This document shows positions 1 to 7,100 of a DNA stretch of 12,082 bases, piece by piece. The translations under genes were made by a program, and so were the position numbers. Position 1 is the first letter of the stretch. The number at the start of each line of letters is the position of its first letter. The notes under the pieces are model-generated. The model did not search any database. It was given only the letters and a program-made list of their open reading frames with translations, and had not been told where the DNA came from. Origin of the DNA: JANQRV01 sp964533785 (GTDB taxonomy: Bacteria > Bacteroidota > Bacteroidia > Chitinophagales > Saprospiraceae); the NCBI GenBank assembly GCA_964533785.1, contig CAZHNG010000214.1, positions 1 through 12,082 of the forward strand, read 5' to 3'.

Positions 1-76
1 AAAAATTGATATCCATTGAATATCAGCGTTTTGTTGTCTAAAATCTAGCGTCTAGTGTCTAGCGTCAAAAGTCCAA
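1..76 (+). mobile_element. Right part of a MITE-like element (copy 1, cut by window start)
   Basis: Bases 1-76 match 853-928 with one mismatch (T29 against G881), and the match stops exactly at 76/928. This is the right-hand 76 bp of the element that is complete at 771-928; the left part lies outside the window. It carries a 7-bp tandem array (37-74) and ends in GTCTAGCGTCAAAAGTC plus CAA. No coding sequence is visible. If it inserted like the complete copy, bases 77-82 (AATATT) should be the right-hand target duplication. Confidence 0.7.
37..74 (+). repeat. Degenerate 7-bp tandem array TCTAGCG
   Basis: The stretch reads as consecutive heptamers TCTAAAA, TCTAGCG, TCTAGTG, TCTAGCG, TCAAAAG, then TCC. 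The same array recurs at 889-926. A shorter version runs in the opposite orientation at 772-806 and forms the other end of the complete element. The array therefore makes up the element's terminal inverted repeat rather than being an independent satellite. Confidence 0.75.
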
Positions 77-209
77 AATATTGTGAAAAAAGTAATGAAA
101 AAAAGTTAATTGATCTTTATTTTTCAATTAAAGAATAATCCGATCTAACGCCAATATTAAAGGATGAAGGGACTGGTGTTAGCGAAAAATACAGCACCGT
201 TTATTGGGC

Positions 210-259
210 AGTACTAAGTAGTAGAGCAATTTATTATTATTGCTCTACTACTTAGTACT
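210..259. repeat. Perfect 21-bp inverted repeat (hairpin, 8-nt loop)
   Basis: Bases 210-230 are the exact reverse complement of 239-259, with TTATTATT as the loop. No T-run follows on either side (left flank TTTATTGGGC, right flank ACTTTGTCAC), so it is not a classic intrinsic terminator. The outer right arm overlaps the left end of the candidate element at 256-483. If that element is removed, about 17 bp of the stem remain, so the hairpin does not depend on it. Confidence 0.8.
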
Positions 260-483
260 ACTTTGTCACTTTAAATGAGAATCAGTTGATTGTATTGAAT
301 ATTGTATAGTCAGCTGTTGGCTATGTGGTTATGTGATTAGTTTAAAATCGCCTGAATTTCATTGAATAGCGACAAGAGGGCTTCGTCATCTATAACCGCA
401 TAACCAAATAACCTCTATAACCAAGTCCGTCACAAGTTGAAAATCAGTTAATATAGATTTTTCTTTAAAGTGACAAAGTAGTA
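256..483. mobile_element. Candidate 228-bp foldback MITE with 20-bp perfect TIRs
   Basis: The ends are perfect 20-bp inverted repeats: TACTACTTTGTCACTTTAAA at 256-275 and its reverse complement at 464-483. TTAG lies directly outside both ends (252-255 and 484-487), as expected of a 4-bp target duplication. A second, imperfect inverted pair (319-339 with 393-413, 17 of 21 positions) lies nearly symmetrically inside, so the whole element can fold on itself. No transposase or other ORF is present, so it would have to be mobilised in trans. Only one copy is visible, so mobility is inferred from structure. Confidence 0.55.
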
Positions 484-553
484 TTAGGATGCTACCTCTA
501 CAGATGCGCAACTGTCGACTACTATTAAAAAATATTTAAATCAATTTGGAAAT

Positions 554-775
554 ATGTTGGATAAAAGGGATTACTCAAAATTGGCACTTGAAGAGTTGTG
601 GAAAGAAGAAAAAAAGATTAAAAAAAAGGAAATGATTTCTGCCGTAACAATCGGGTTTTTAGTAGGCGTTATAATTTATGGTGTTGCAAAGAACGGCATT
701 GGTTTCATCTATATTTTCATTCCACTCCTCTTGATATATGGAATTTATAAGAATTCACAAAAGCTTAAACACTAG
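554..775 (+). CDS. Small two-helix membrane protein, 3' end replaced by an insertion (73 aa)
   Basis: The N-terminus is charged and helical (residues 1-26, with lysine/glutamate runs and KKIKKKE just before the membrane). Two hydrophobic segments follow, about residues 28-46 and 50-65, then a short basic tail. The layout resembles short two-TM hypothetical proteins common in Bacteroidota; I know no function for them. The frame ends with a TAG at 773-775 that lies inside the element at 771-928. The original gene ran on: joining base 770 to base 935 reads in frame to QRLEQIRAAIKAKNPE and a TAG at 982-984, giving 88 residues. The present product therefore lacks a 16-residue, mainly basic cytoplasmic tail and gains one histidine from the element. 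The ATG at 554 is the only sensible start. Whether the shortened protein works is unknown. Confidence 0.6.
   Translation: MLDKRDYSKLALEELWKEEKKIKKKEMISAVTIGFLVGVIIYGVAKNGIGFIYIFIPLLLIYGIYKNSQKLKH
765..770 (+). repeat. Left target-site duplication TTAAAC
   Basis: TTAAAC directly precedes the element at 771-928 and is repeated directly after it at 929-934. Deleting one copy with the element restores the open frame of the interrupted gene. Confidence 0.75.
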
Positions 776-928
776 ACTTTTGACGCTAGACTCTAGAAGT
801 TAGACTAAAAATTCTAACTAATTGACAATCAACGGAAATTTTATTTATTCTGAAAAATTGATATCCATTGAATATCAGCGGTTTGTTGTCTAAAATCTAG
901 CGTCTAGTGTCTAGCGTCAAAAGTCCAA
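771..928. mobile_element. Complete 158-bp MITE-like element (copy 2)
   Basis: Four observations fix the boundaries: a flanking 6-bp TTAAAC duplication (765-770, 929-934); the right end of identity with copy 1 at 1-76; inverted terminal repeats (775-797 with 903-925, 22 of 23 bp, core GACTTTTGACGCTAGAC); and a protein frame that continues across the junction once the element is removed. The outermost 3-4 bases of the two ends do not pair. It holds no ORF of note, so it is non-autonomous. Both ends carry the TCTAGCG heptamer array in opposite orientation. It supplies the premature stop of the gene starting at 554. Confidence 0.75.
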
Positions 929-934
929 TTAAAC
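929..934 (+). repeat. Right target-site duplication TTAAAC
   Basis: Second copy of the TTAAAC found at 765-770, directly after the last base of the element. Confidence 0.75.
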
Positions 935-984
935 AAAGGCTTGAACAAATACGTGCAGCAATAAAGGCCAAAAACCCAGAGTAG
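935..984 (+). pseudogene. Severed 3' end of the gene that starts at 554
   Basis: Read in frame with C770 supplied by the upstream part, this stretch encodes QRLEQIRAAIKAKNPE followed by TAG at 982-984. The composition (basic, amphipathic helix) suits the cytoplasmic tail of the two-helix membrane protein upstream. Its own frame has an in-frame TAG at 898-900 inside the element and no plausible start with an initiation region, so it is probably not translated on its own. Confidence 0.65.
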
Positions 985-999
985 GGCACTCAAATCTGG
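970..999 (-). terminator. Weak terminator-like hairpin after the regulator gene
   Basis: On the minus strand, CCAGA (999-995) pairs with TCTGG (980-976) and is followed by GG and a run of five T (974-970), just past the regulator stop at 1010. The stem is only 5 bp with a 14-nt loop, so this is tentative. It overlaps the 3' end of the convergent small-gene remnant. Confidence 0.25.
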
Positions 1000-1009
1000 C
1001 GTCACTTAT

Positions 1010-3886
1010 TCAATACTCCAAAATAAACTTCGACAAATTCTGTCCTTTTTCCAAGCCCAGTTTTTTGCGTAACCGGTAACGTGCCACTTCTACTCCCCGC
1101 AGCGAAATGCTCAATAGGTGTGCAATCTCCTTAGTATTTAGGTTTAGGCGTAAAAAAGTACATAGTTTTTGATCATTGGGAGTGAGGTGCGGGTAATCTG
1201 TCCTCAGACGTGTCAAAAAATCTACGTGCACTTTTTCAAAGTGGTGCTCAAATTGTTCCCAATCTTCCTGCAGCCTTAAGTTGATATCGATTCCTTTAAC
1301 GATCTTCTCCAGTGCTTGCTTGGTTTCTACCTTCTTGCCCTTATCTTTCACTTCTTTCAGTTCTTCCTTTATCGATTCGATAAACTCATTTTTTACTACC
1401 AGGTTCATGGTTGAAGTCGCTAACAGTTTATTGAGGTGCTGCAATTCACTTTTCATCTTTTCTTCTTTCAGTTGTAACAGTTCTTTTTCTTTCTGTTGTT
1501 GGATTTCGATCAGCTTCTTTTGTTTGTTTGCCAACTCCAACTGCTTTTCGTATTCAATCTTCTGTGTTTTTTGTTTATACCGGCGTTTTTGGATTCTGAA
1601 TACCCAAAACAACAGGAGCATAGCACCAATGATATAGAAAGCCTTAGCAAATAGACTCCTGTAAAAAGGTGGTTTTACCTGTAAATACAAGATCTGGCTG
1701 TTTGTTATTCTCCCCAAATGATCGCGGTATTGAGCAGTGAACTCATAATTACCTTCTCTTAGATTAGTGTATTCTTTGGAAGGAGTATTCGTCCAAGGGC
1801 CGAAGGCTTCGTCAAATCCTTTTAAAAAATAGCGAAACTGCTGGTTATCCAGGTCATTGAACTGAAAGGATTCCACTTCAATTTTTAATACCCTGGCTTT
1901 AGGGCTGATGACTATCCTTTCGATCTTTTCGGGGGCTACAGCAAAAGGCTTTTGAACATACAGGATACTATCTTCCGAAACGCTATAAACCTGGCTGATC
2001 ACCAGTGGATTCTCAATTTTGAGCGGATCTTCCAGTTCGGGGTCATAATGTATAAAACCTTCATTTGCTGAAAATAGAACACCATTTCCGGCATCCATGG
2101 AAACGTGCAGTAAATCGTTGTTTAAATGATAACGTAGTTGATAGAGGGATGAAGGGAAAAACTGGTAGTTCCCGGTACTGATCTGTTTAAAAAAACCTAC
2201 GGTTTTATCAGCTATTACGTGGACTTTATTCTTATCGTCTTGTTGAAATAAATATACAGGCTGTTGGCCAATATCATCAGCAAAAAAATCCGCATTTGCA
2301 AGGCTGTTTTGATTGGCTTCCAGTTGGTATAAGCCGGAATTGGTAGCCAAATACAGATCATTACCCACTCTACTTAGAACTATTTGCTCCTGGATTGGTA
2401 AGTCGGAAGCTTCCGATATGTTGACCACTTCGGCTTCGGTCATATCTTCCGATAAGGTCAATTGATACAAGCCTTTGTAGTATTGCCCGGCCCAGATCCT
2501 ACCTTCATTATCTTCTTCGAAAAAACGGCTCGAGGCATTGAAACCAACGATCTTTTGAATGGCCTCCAGATAAGTATTCTCATTAATTCTGAAAAGAAAT
2601 AAACCCGAGTAAGTGCCGCCGATGGCAAACCGGGAATTCGAACGCAACTGTTTTACTTGCCATAGTCCATCAGTTGGCACCAAGAGTCCGGCCTCACCAT
2701 TTTCCAAAAGAAATAATCCTCTATGGTGGCCGGCATATAGCTTACCGGCAATTTCCTGCATGCTGTAAGCGGGTCCTTCCGTACCTTCTAAAAAGATGCT
2801 TTGAGCGGCATCATTGGCTAAAAAATATATGCCATTGGAGGTAGTAAAATAAGTTCCTTCCGCGGTATGAACCGCCTCATAACCACTCCCTTGTATATTG
2901 ATCTCCTTATTAATGAGCCGCATTGGAGAATTGATGTATAGGATGGCAATCCCATTTTGCATGCCCACCCATAAATTTCCGGCATGATCCTGGAAGGAAC
3001 GCAAACAAGCATTGGTTTGCAGGCCATCATCCATATCTATTGTTTCCAGGCTTCCCGTTAGCTGATCGTACAAGAATAAGCCGGAGGTTTGGGTGGAAAC
3101 AACTAGGCGGGTATCCGATAATTGGGTTACGTGATTAACATAAGTGCCATCCAGGGCCTGTATGAGGTCTTCGTATTTTTTACTTACTCCAAATGGAGAA
3201 GTGAACTCAATTTGACCGGAGTTATAAAAAATTAGATACCCTTCATCCTCAGCGATGACTCCGGCAATAACTTGTTGGGCCTCTCCTTGCGTATAGTTTT
3301 GGACTAACTTGTTGCCATCTATTTCAAAAAGTATACCCTGTTGGCTTTGCGTAAAAATTTTTCCTCGCGCACGAAAAGATCTTCCTAATCCCCCCTTTTG
3401 TTTTATTACTTCAATTGATTGCCCGTCGTACACATAGATCCCTTGAAAAGTACAAAAATAAACCTTTGAATCAATCTGGTAAACATCCCATACCTCGTCA
3501 AAATCTTTGGAGTCTTCGGGTATCAAATCTACCAGGGATACATAGTGCCAATCGTCCTGAAAAAAACCAAACTCTCCTTGGGATCCGACGTAAAGCCGGT
3601 TAGTTACCTCATCGAATGCCAGTGCTCTCTTCTTCTTCCCGGTTTTGAAATCATGGGTTTCCCAACTATTTCCGTTGAAAGATAAAACCCCCAGATTATT
3701 GGCCACAAAAATGGTCATATCTCTGTTTTGAGCAAAGTCGATATTCTGTATACCAGCCTTATATTCAGTAGGCGTAAAGTTTTGAATAGGGTATTTTCCC
3801 AATAAAACCTGAGCAAAAACTTCGGTCCAGCACCCAAAAAAGAGAAGTAAAAAAACGTATCGGATGTTGTAGTGAAAATTAGCCAT
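1010..3886 (-). CDS. Membrane-spanning one-component regulator: Reg_prop propeller, Y_Y_Y domain, LuxR-type HTH
   Basis: A 958-residue protein. Residues 1-25 are a signal sequence (hydrophobic YVFLLLFF, ending EVFAQ). Residues ~30-660 form a periplasmic beta-propeller sensor with Reg_prop signatures such as DHAGNLWVGMQNG and DNEGRIWAGQ. A Y_Y_Y (triple tyrosine) domain covers ~665-737 and a single TM segment ~746-763 (FAKAFYIIGAMLLLFWVF). A long Lys/Glu/Gln-rich coiled coil runs to ~870, and a GerE/LuxR-type HTH lies at ~901-945 (LTPNDQK, NTKEIAHLLSIS, VEVARYRLRKKL). No histidine kinase or receiver domain is present, so a periplasmic ligand would be linked directly to DNA binding, as in related Bacteroidota PUL regulators. 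I chose the ATG at 3886: the longer frame begins with TTG at 3907, inside a TATCTTTG promoter-like box, and adds only seven residues. It is divergent from the glucan operon, its likely target. Confidence 0.88.
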   Translation of the reverse strand: MANFHYNIRYVFLLLFFGCWTEVFAQVLLGKYPIQNFTPTEYKAGIQNIDFAQNRDMTIFVANNLGVLSFNGNSWETHDFKTGKKKRALAFDEVTNRLYVGSQGEFGFFQDDWHYVSLVDLIPEDSKDFDEVWDVYQIDSKVYFCTFQGIYVYDGQSIEVIKQKGGLGRSFRARGKIFTQSQQGILFEIDGNKLVQNYTQGEAQQVIAGVIAEDEGYLIFYNSGQIEFTSPFGVSKKYEDLIQALDGTYVNHVTQLSDTRLVVSTQTSGLFLYDQLTGSLETIDMDDGLQTNACLRSFQDHAGNLWVGMQNGIAILYINSPMRLINKEINIQGSGYEAVHTAEGTYFTTSNGIYFLANDAAQSIFLEGTEGPAYSMQEIAGKLYAGHHRGLFLLENGEAGLLVPTDGLWQVKQLRSNSRFAIGGTYSGLFLFRINENTYLEAIQKIVGFNASSRFFEEDNEGRIWAGQYYKGLYQLTLSEDMTEAEVVNISEASDLPIQEQIVLSRVGNDLYLATNSGLYQLEANQNSLANADFFADDIGQQPVYLFQQDDKNKVHVIADKTVGFFKQISTGNYQFFPSSLYQLRYHLNNDLLHVSMDAGNGVLFSANEGFIHYDPELEDPLKIENPLVISQVYSVSEDSILYVQKPFAVAPEKIERIVISPKARVLKIEVESFQFNDLDNQQFRYFLKGFDEAFGPWTNTPSKEYTNLREGNYEFTAQYRDHLGRITNSQILYLQVKPPFYRSLFAKAFYIIGAMLLLFWVFRIQKRRYKQKTQKIEYEKQLELANKQKKLIEIQQQKEKELLQLKEEKMKSELQHLNKLLATSTMNLVVKNEFIESIKEELKEVKDKGKKVETKQALEKIVKGIDINLRLQEDWEQFEHHFEKVHVDFLTRLRTDYPHLTPNDQKLCTFLRLNLNTKEIAHLLSISLRGVEVARYRLRKKLGLEKGQNLSKFILEY

Positions 3887-3904
3887 GTGAAGGTGGTTAA
3901 AATG

Positions 3905-3912
3905 CAAAGATA
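3905..3912 (-). promoter_or_regulatory. Candidate Bacteroidota -7 box (TATCTTTG) for the regulator gene
   Basis: The minus strand reads TATCTTTG, a full match to the Bacteroidota -7 consensus TAnnTTTG. It lies 18 nt upstream of the ATG at 3886, which would give a very short leader. I see no clear TTG-type -33 element at the usual distance, which lowers confidence. Its position overlaps the alternative TTG start at 3907 and argues against that start. Confidence 0.4.
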
Positions 3913-3999
3913 ATTAATAATCAGGTATTTAGTTTAATTAAATTAGGGGGGGTGATGTAGTAACTCAGTCGAAATATGAAAGAATTGATGTAGCATTTC

Positions 4000-4033
4000 T
4001 TTGTGTGTTTATGTTAAAATAATACTACCTTCG
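4000..4033 (+). promoter_or_regulatory. Candidate promoter of the glucan operon
   Basis: TTTG at 4000-4003 and TACCTTCG at 4026-4033 (one mismatch to TAnnTTTG) are separated by 22 bp, close to the spacing of Bacteroidota -33/-7 promoters. Transcription would start near 4040, giving a leader of about 70 nt before the ATG at 4113. A GTTAAAAT word lies in the spacer and another directly follows the -7 box. Confidence 0.4.
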
Positions 4034-4112
4034 GTTAAAATAGCACCATGATGTACGTGCACTGAATTGTGCGCTTATAGAATTTAAAAGCCTGGGTTAA
4101 AATCATGACAAA

Positions 4113-7100
4113 ATGAAAGATCTCTTCCTACCTCTAATGCTAGTCTTAATTGCTCACTCTTTATTTGCCCAAGTTGATCAGGTATCCATAGTAAAGGATA
4201 GCGATGGTTCGAAATTGGTCGTCAATGGCAATGATTTTATGATCAATGGGATGAACTGGGATTATATTCCAATAGGAACGAATACCGTAAACGCTCAATT
4301 CTGGGAACAACCAGATGAGATCATTAGGGCAGGCCTTGATCACGAAATGTCGCTGCTGAGAAATATGAATGTAAATACCATCCGTCAATATACGGGCGTA
4401 CCCGCGAGATGGATAGCGTATATTTATGAAAACTATGGTATTTATACCATGCTCAACCATTCTTTTGGCCGATATGGCCTTACCTTGGATGGTGTTTGGG
4501 TTCCTATCACTGATTATTCTGATCCGAGAACCCAGGAGTTTTTGTTGGCAGAAGTCGAGCAACTGGCGCTTGAGTATCAAAATACGCCCGGTCTTTTGAT
4601 GTATCTATTAGGTAATGAGAATAATTACGGATTGTTCTGGGCTGGTGCAGAAACGGAAGATTTTCCCGATGACGAACAGGAAAAACAGTTTGTCGGCGAG
4701 CAACGGGGAAGACCAATGTACAGGTTGATGAACGAGGCTGCGATCAGAATGAAGGCTATTGACTCTTCTCACCCGGTTGCTCTCTGTAATGGTGATGTGT
4801 TGTTCATCGACATCATAGCCGAAGAGTGTAAGGATGTTGACATCTACGGAACCAATACCTATCGGGGTGCTTCGTTTGGAGATATGTTTCAAGTCGTCAA
4901 AGACAAACTGGACAAACCTATTATGTTCACTGAATTTGGTGCTGATGCGTTCAATGCCATCGCAAACGATGAAGACCAGGAGGCACAAGCTTATTATATG
5001 GTGAATAATTGGCAGGAAATATACGCGAATGCAGCGGGTCTTGGCCAAGTGGGGAACTCCATTGGAGGTTTTACTTTTCAATTTAGTGATGGTTGGTGGA
5101 AATTTGGTTTTGATGATAGAGAAAATGCCGATATCCATGATAATAATGCCTCCTGGTCGAATGGGGGGTATGGTTATGATTATAAGGAAGGTGAGAACAA
5201 CATGAATGAAGAATGGTTTGGTATATGCGCCAAAGGACCTACTAATGTACGTGGCCTCTATACCCTTTATCCTCGTGCTGCTTATTACGCACTAAAGGAG
5301 GCCCATGAAATAGATCCATATGCGGATGGTGTTTCCGGAGAATCTTTAGCGGCTTTTTTCTCCGGCATTGATCTTACTGATGCCATGTTGAGAGCCCGGG
5401 CAGACAAGGCAGCACTAATGGCTAGCCAAGCTAAGAAATTACGAATGAGTGGACTGCGCGCCGAATTTACGACCTTTAATACGGGTGGCGATCTCATTAC
5501 AACACCAAAAGATGATGACCCCAATGATGAAACGGTATTTCCCAATCAACAGGGCTTTGACCACATGGAATCTTATTTCTTAGATTTTGAGGCCAACCCA
5601 ACTCCAGGTATTAAGGCTAACTTATCCGTGAACGTCTTGGGGAATGTAGCTACCAATCCAATTAATGAAATTTTTTACGAAAACAGGGGGCGGCCAAAAA
5701 CCGTAGAAACGGATGATGGTGAATTAGTTCTTGCTGATGTCAATAGAGTACAAGTATACCGAAGTGACTTTACCTGGAATCATAAAAATTTCAACTTAAA
5801 AGGGTTTTACAGAACGGGACACTACCATTGGGGGTACGAAGGAGATTTTTTCGGCCTGTATCCCGAAGCTAACTACGGACCGAATATTGACATCTATAAT
5901 GGTGAAGCACCTTTTGGTGTCGAATTTGAAGGCAAAAAAGCCCTGGAAGGCCTCAAAGTTGCCTATGGACCAGAGCTATGGTGGGGCGCCAACCCGGCGA
6001 TACTAGTGAAATACCACAGAAAATTGGGCAAGACGGATGTTACCGGGATCTTTCACGAGGATATTGACGATCCTGGCGCTGCTATTTCATCGCTTGCAGT
6101 CCCTCAACCCAGAACCAGAAGAGTAACCCTTCACGCCAAAAGGGAGTATGGAAAATTAGGGGTTGAACTTGGAGGGATTTGGGGTGGACAACCCCTGGTG
6201 GACAGACCTTACAATTTTGTCCGAACGGATGGTGAAGGTAAGTTTACCGAATTTACCGACCTTGTTGATGCTGATGACACCTGGGGTGGAAAAGTAAAAA
6301 TTACCTATACCGGAGGTGTATTCCAATGGTATGCTCAGGCGGCGGCTATGGGATTGGTTGCCAATGGCGGTGCTGATTATACCCGGACGATTACCGGATG
6401 GCAACTAAAAGATGGTGGTAGCGGCAACCAATATAACTTCCTGACCGGTTTTAGTTTCAATTTTGGCAATCTACAGGTGGCGCCAAACTTTTTATGGCAA
6501 GTACCTTTGGTTGATCCTATTCCATTCGATGCTCCTTTTAGAAAGCGGAATATTCTGACAGATCCCTTTGTAGTGAGAGGCAACCGGGAAACCATTGGTG
6601 GTGAAATACTGCTTACATTTGATCCTACTCCAGGCACCTGGATGTACGAATGGGATAATGACCGGTCTGAAGATGCCAAGTTTGCAGCAAGCCTTGGTTT
6701 TGTGTTCCGTCATTTACCGACGAGCCAGGATGCTGCAGTAGGTTTTGACGATACCGGTCGTATACCTACGGCGTTTCCTTTGGCACCACCGGCAGAGGAC
6801 CTTTGGGAACTGCACGGTCGTATCGTTTCCAAACCGAGTACCGACCTGGGAATTATTCTAAACCTTTACACGGGTAAGGTGCAGCCCAATGCGTGGGGAG
6901 CCAATCCCTCCGATCCTATCAATCGTACTATAACCCGGTTTGGTAGCGACTTGCGAACCATCTACAAAACCTTCAAGTTCATTGGATCACTTAAAGTAAA
7001 CGATTGGGGGCCATTTGATTACCATCGCGACTTTAACCTTACCTTTCCGCTACAGATATCTGCTGATTTTTCAACCACTATAGGAAAGCCCGACTGGTTT

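Larger units (their letters stand above)
77..553. other. Gene-free AT-rich stretch rich in stem-loops
   Basis: I see no credible gene here. The stretch contains several nested inverted repeats: TTAATTGA/TCAATTAA (106-113 with 124-131), CTAACGCCA pairing with TGGTGTTAG (145-153 with 174-182, one G-U pair), the perfect hairpin 210-259, and the candidate foldback element 256-483. The last 70 bp (484-553) must hold any promoter of the small gene starting at 554, but I cannot point to a convincing one. Confidence 0.5.
3887..4112. promoter_or_regulatory. Divergent regulatory region between regulator and glucan operon
   Basis: This 226-bp AT-rich region separates the regulator start (3886, minus) from the enzyme start (4113, plus) and should hold both promoters. 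TGATGTA occurs three times on the plus strand (starts 3953, 3986, 4049). GTTAAAAT also occurs three times (starts 4013, 4034, 4096; spacings 21 and 62 bp, close to whole helical turns). A run of seven G lies at 3946-3952. GCAC and GTGC flank a 6-nt spacer within 4050-4075. The repeated words are candidate operators for the divergent HTH regulator; this is inference. Confidence 0.5.

Noticed and set aside
210..259. Intrinsic terminator
   Set aside because: There is no U-run after either arm and no gene reading into it within the window.
77..553. Retron-type non-coding RNA (nested stems near a small gene)
   Set aside because: No reverse transcriptase is encoded nearby, and the stems are better explained by element ends.
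907..984. Independent small gene starting at GTG 907
   Set aside because: The frame begins inside the mobile element. Only the part after the TTAAAC duplication looks protein-like, and it fits the upstream gene exactly.
1281..1637. 118-codon plus-strand frame opposite the regulator's coiled coil
   Set aside because: Its Ser/Phe/Cys-rich composition is what the reverse strand of Lys/Glu/Gln-rich coiled-coil codons gives. It lies wholly inside a convincing gene.
4608..5138. 176-codon minus-strand frame inside the glycosidase gene
   Set aside because: It overlaps the catalytic core of the enzyme, lacks recognisable motifs, and is a by-product of sense codon use.
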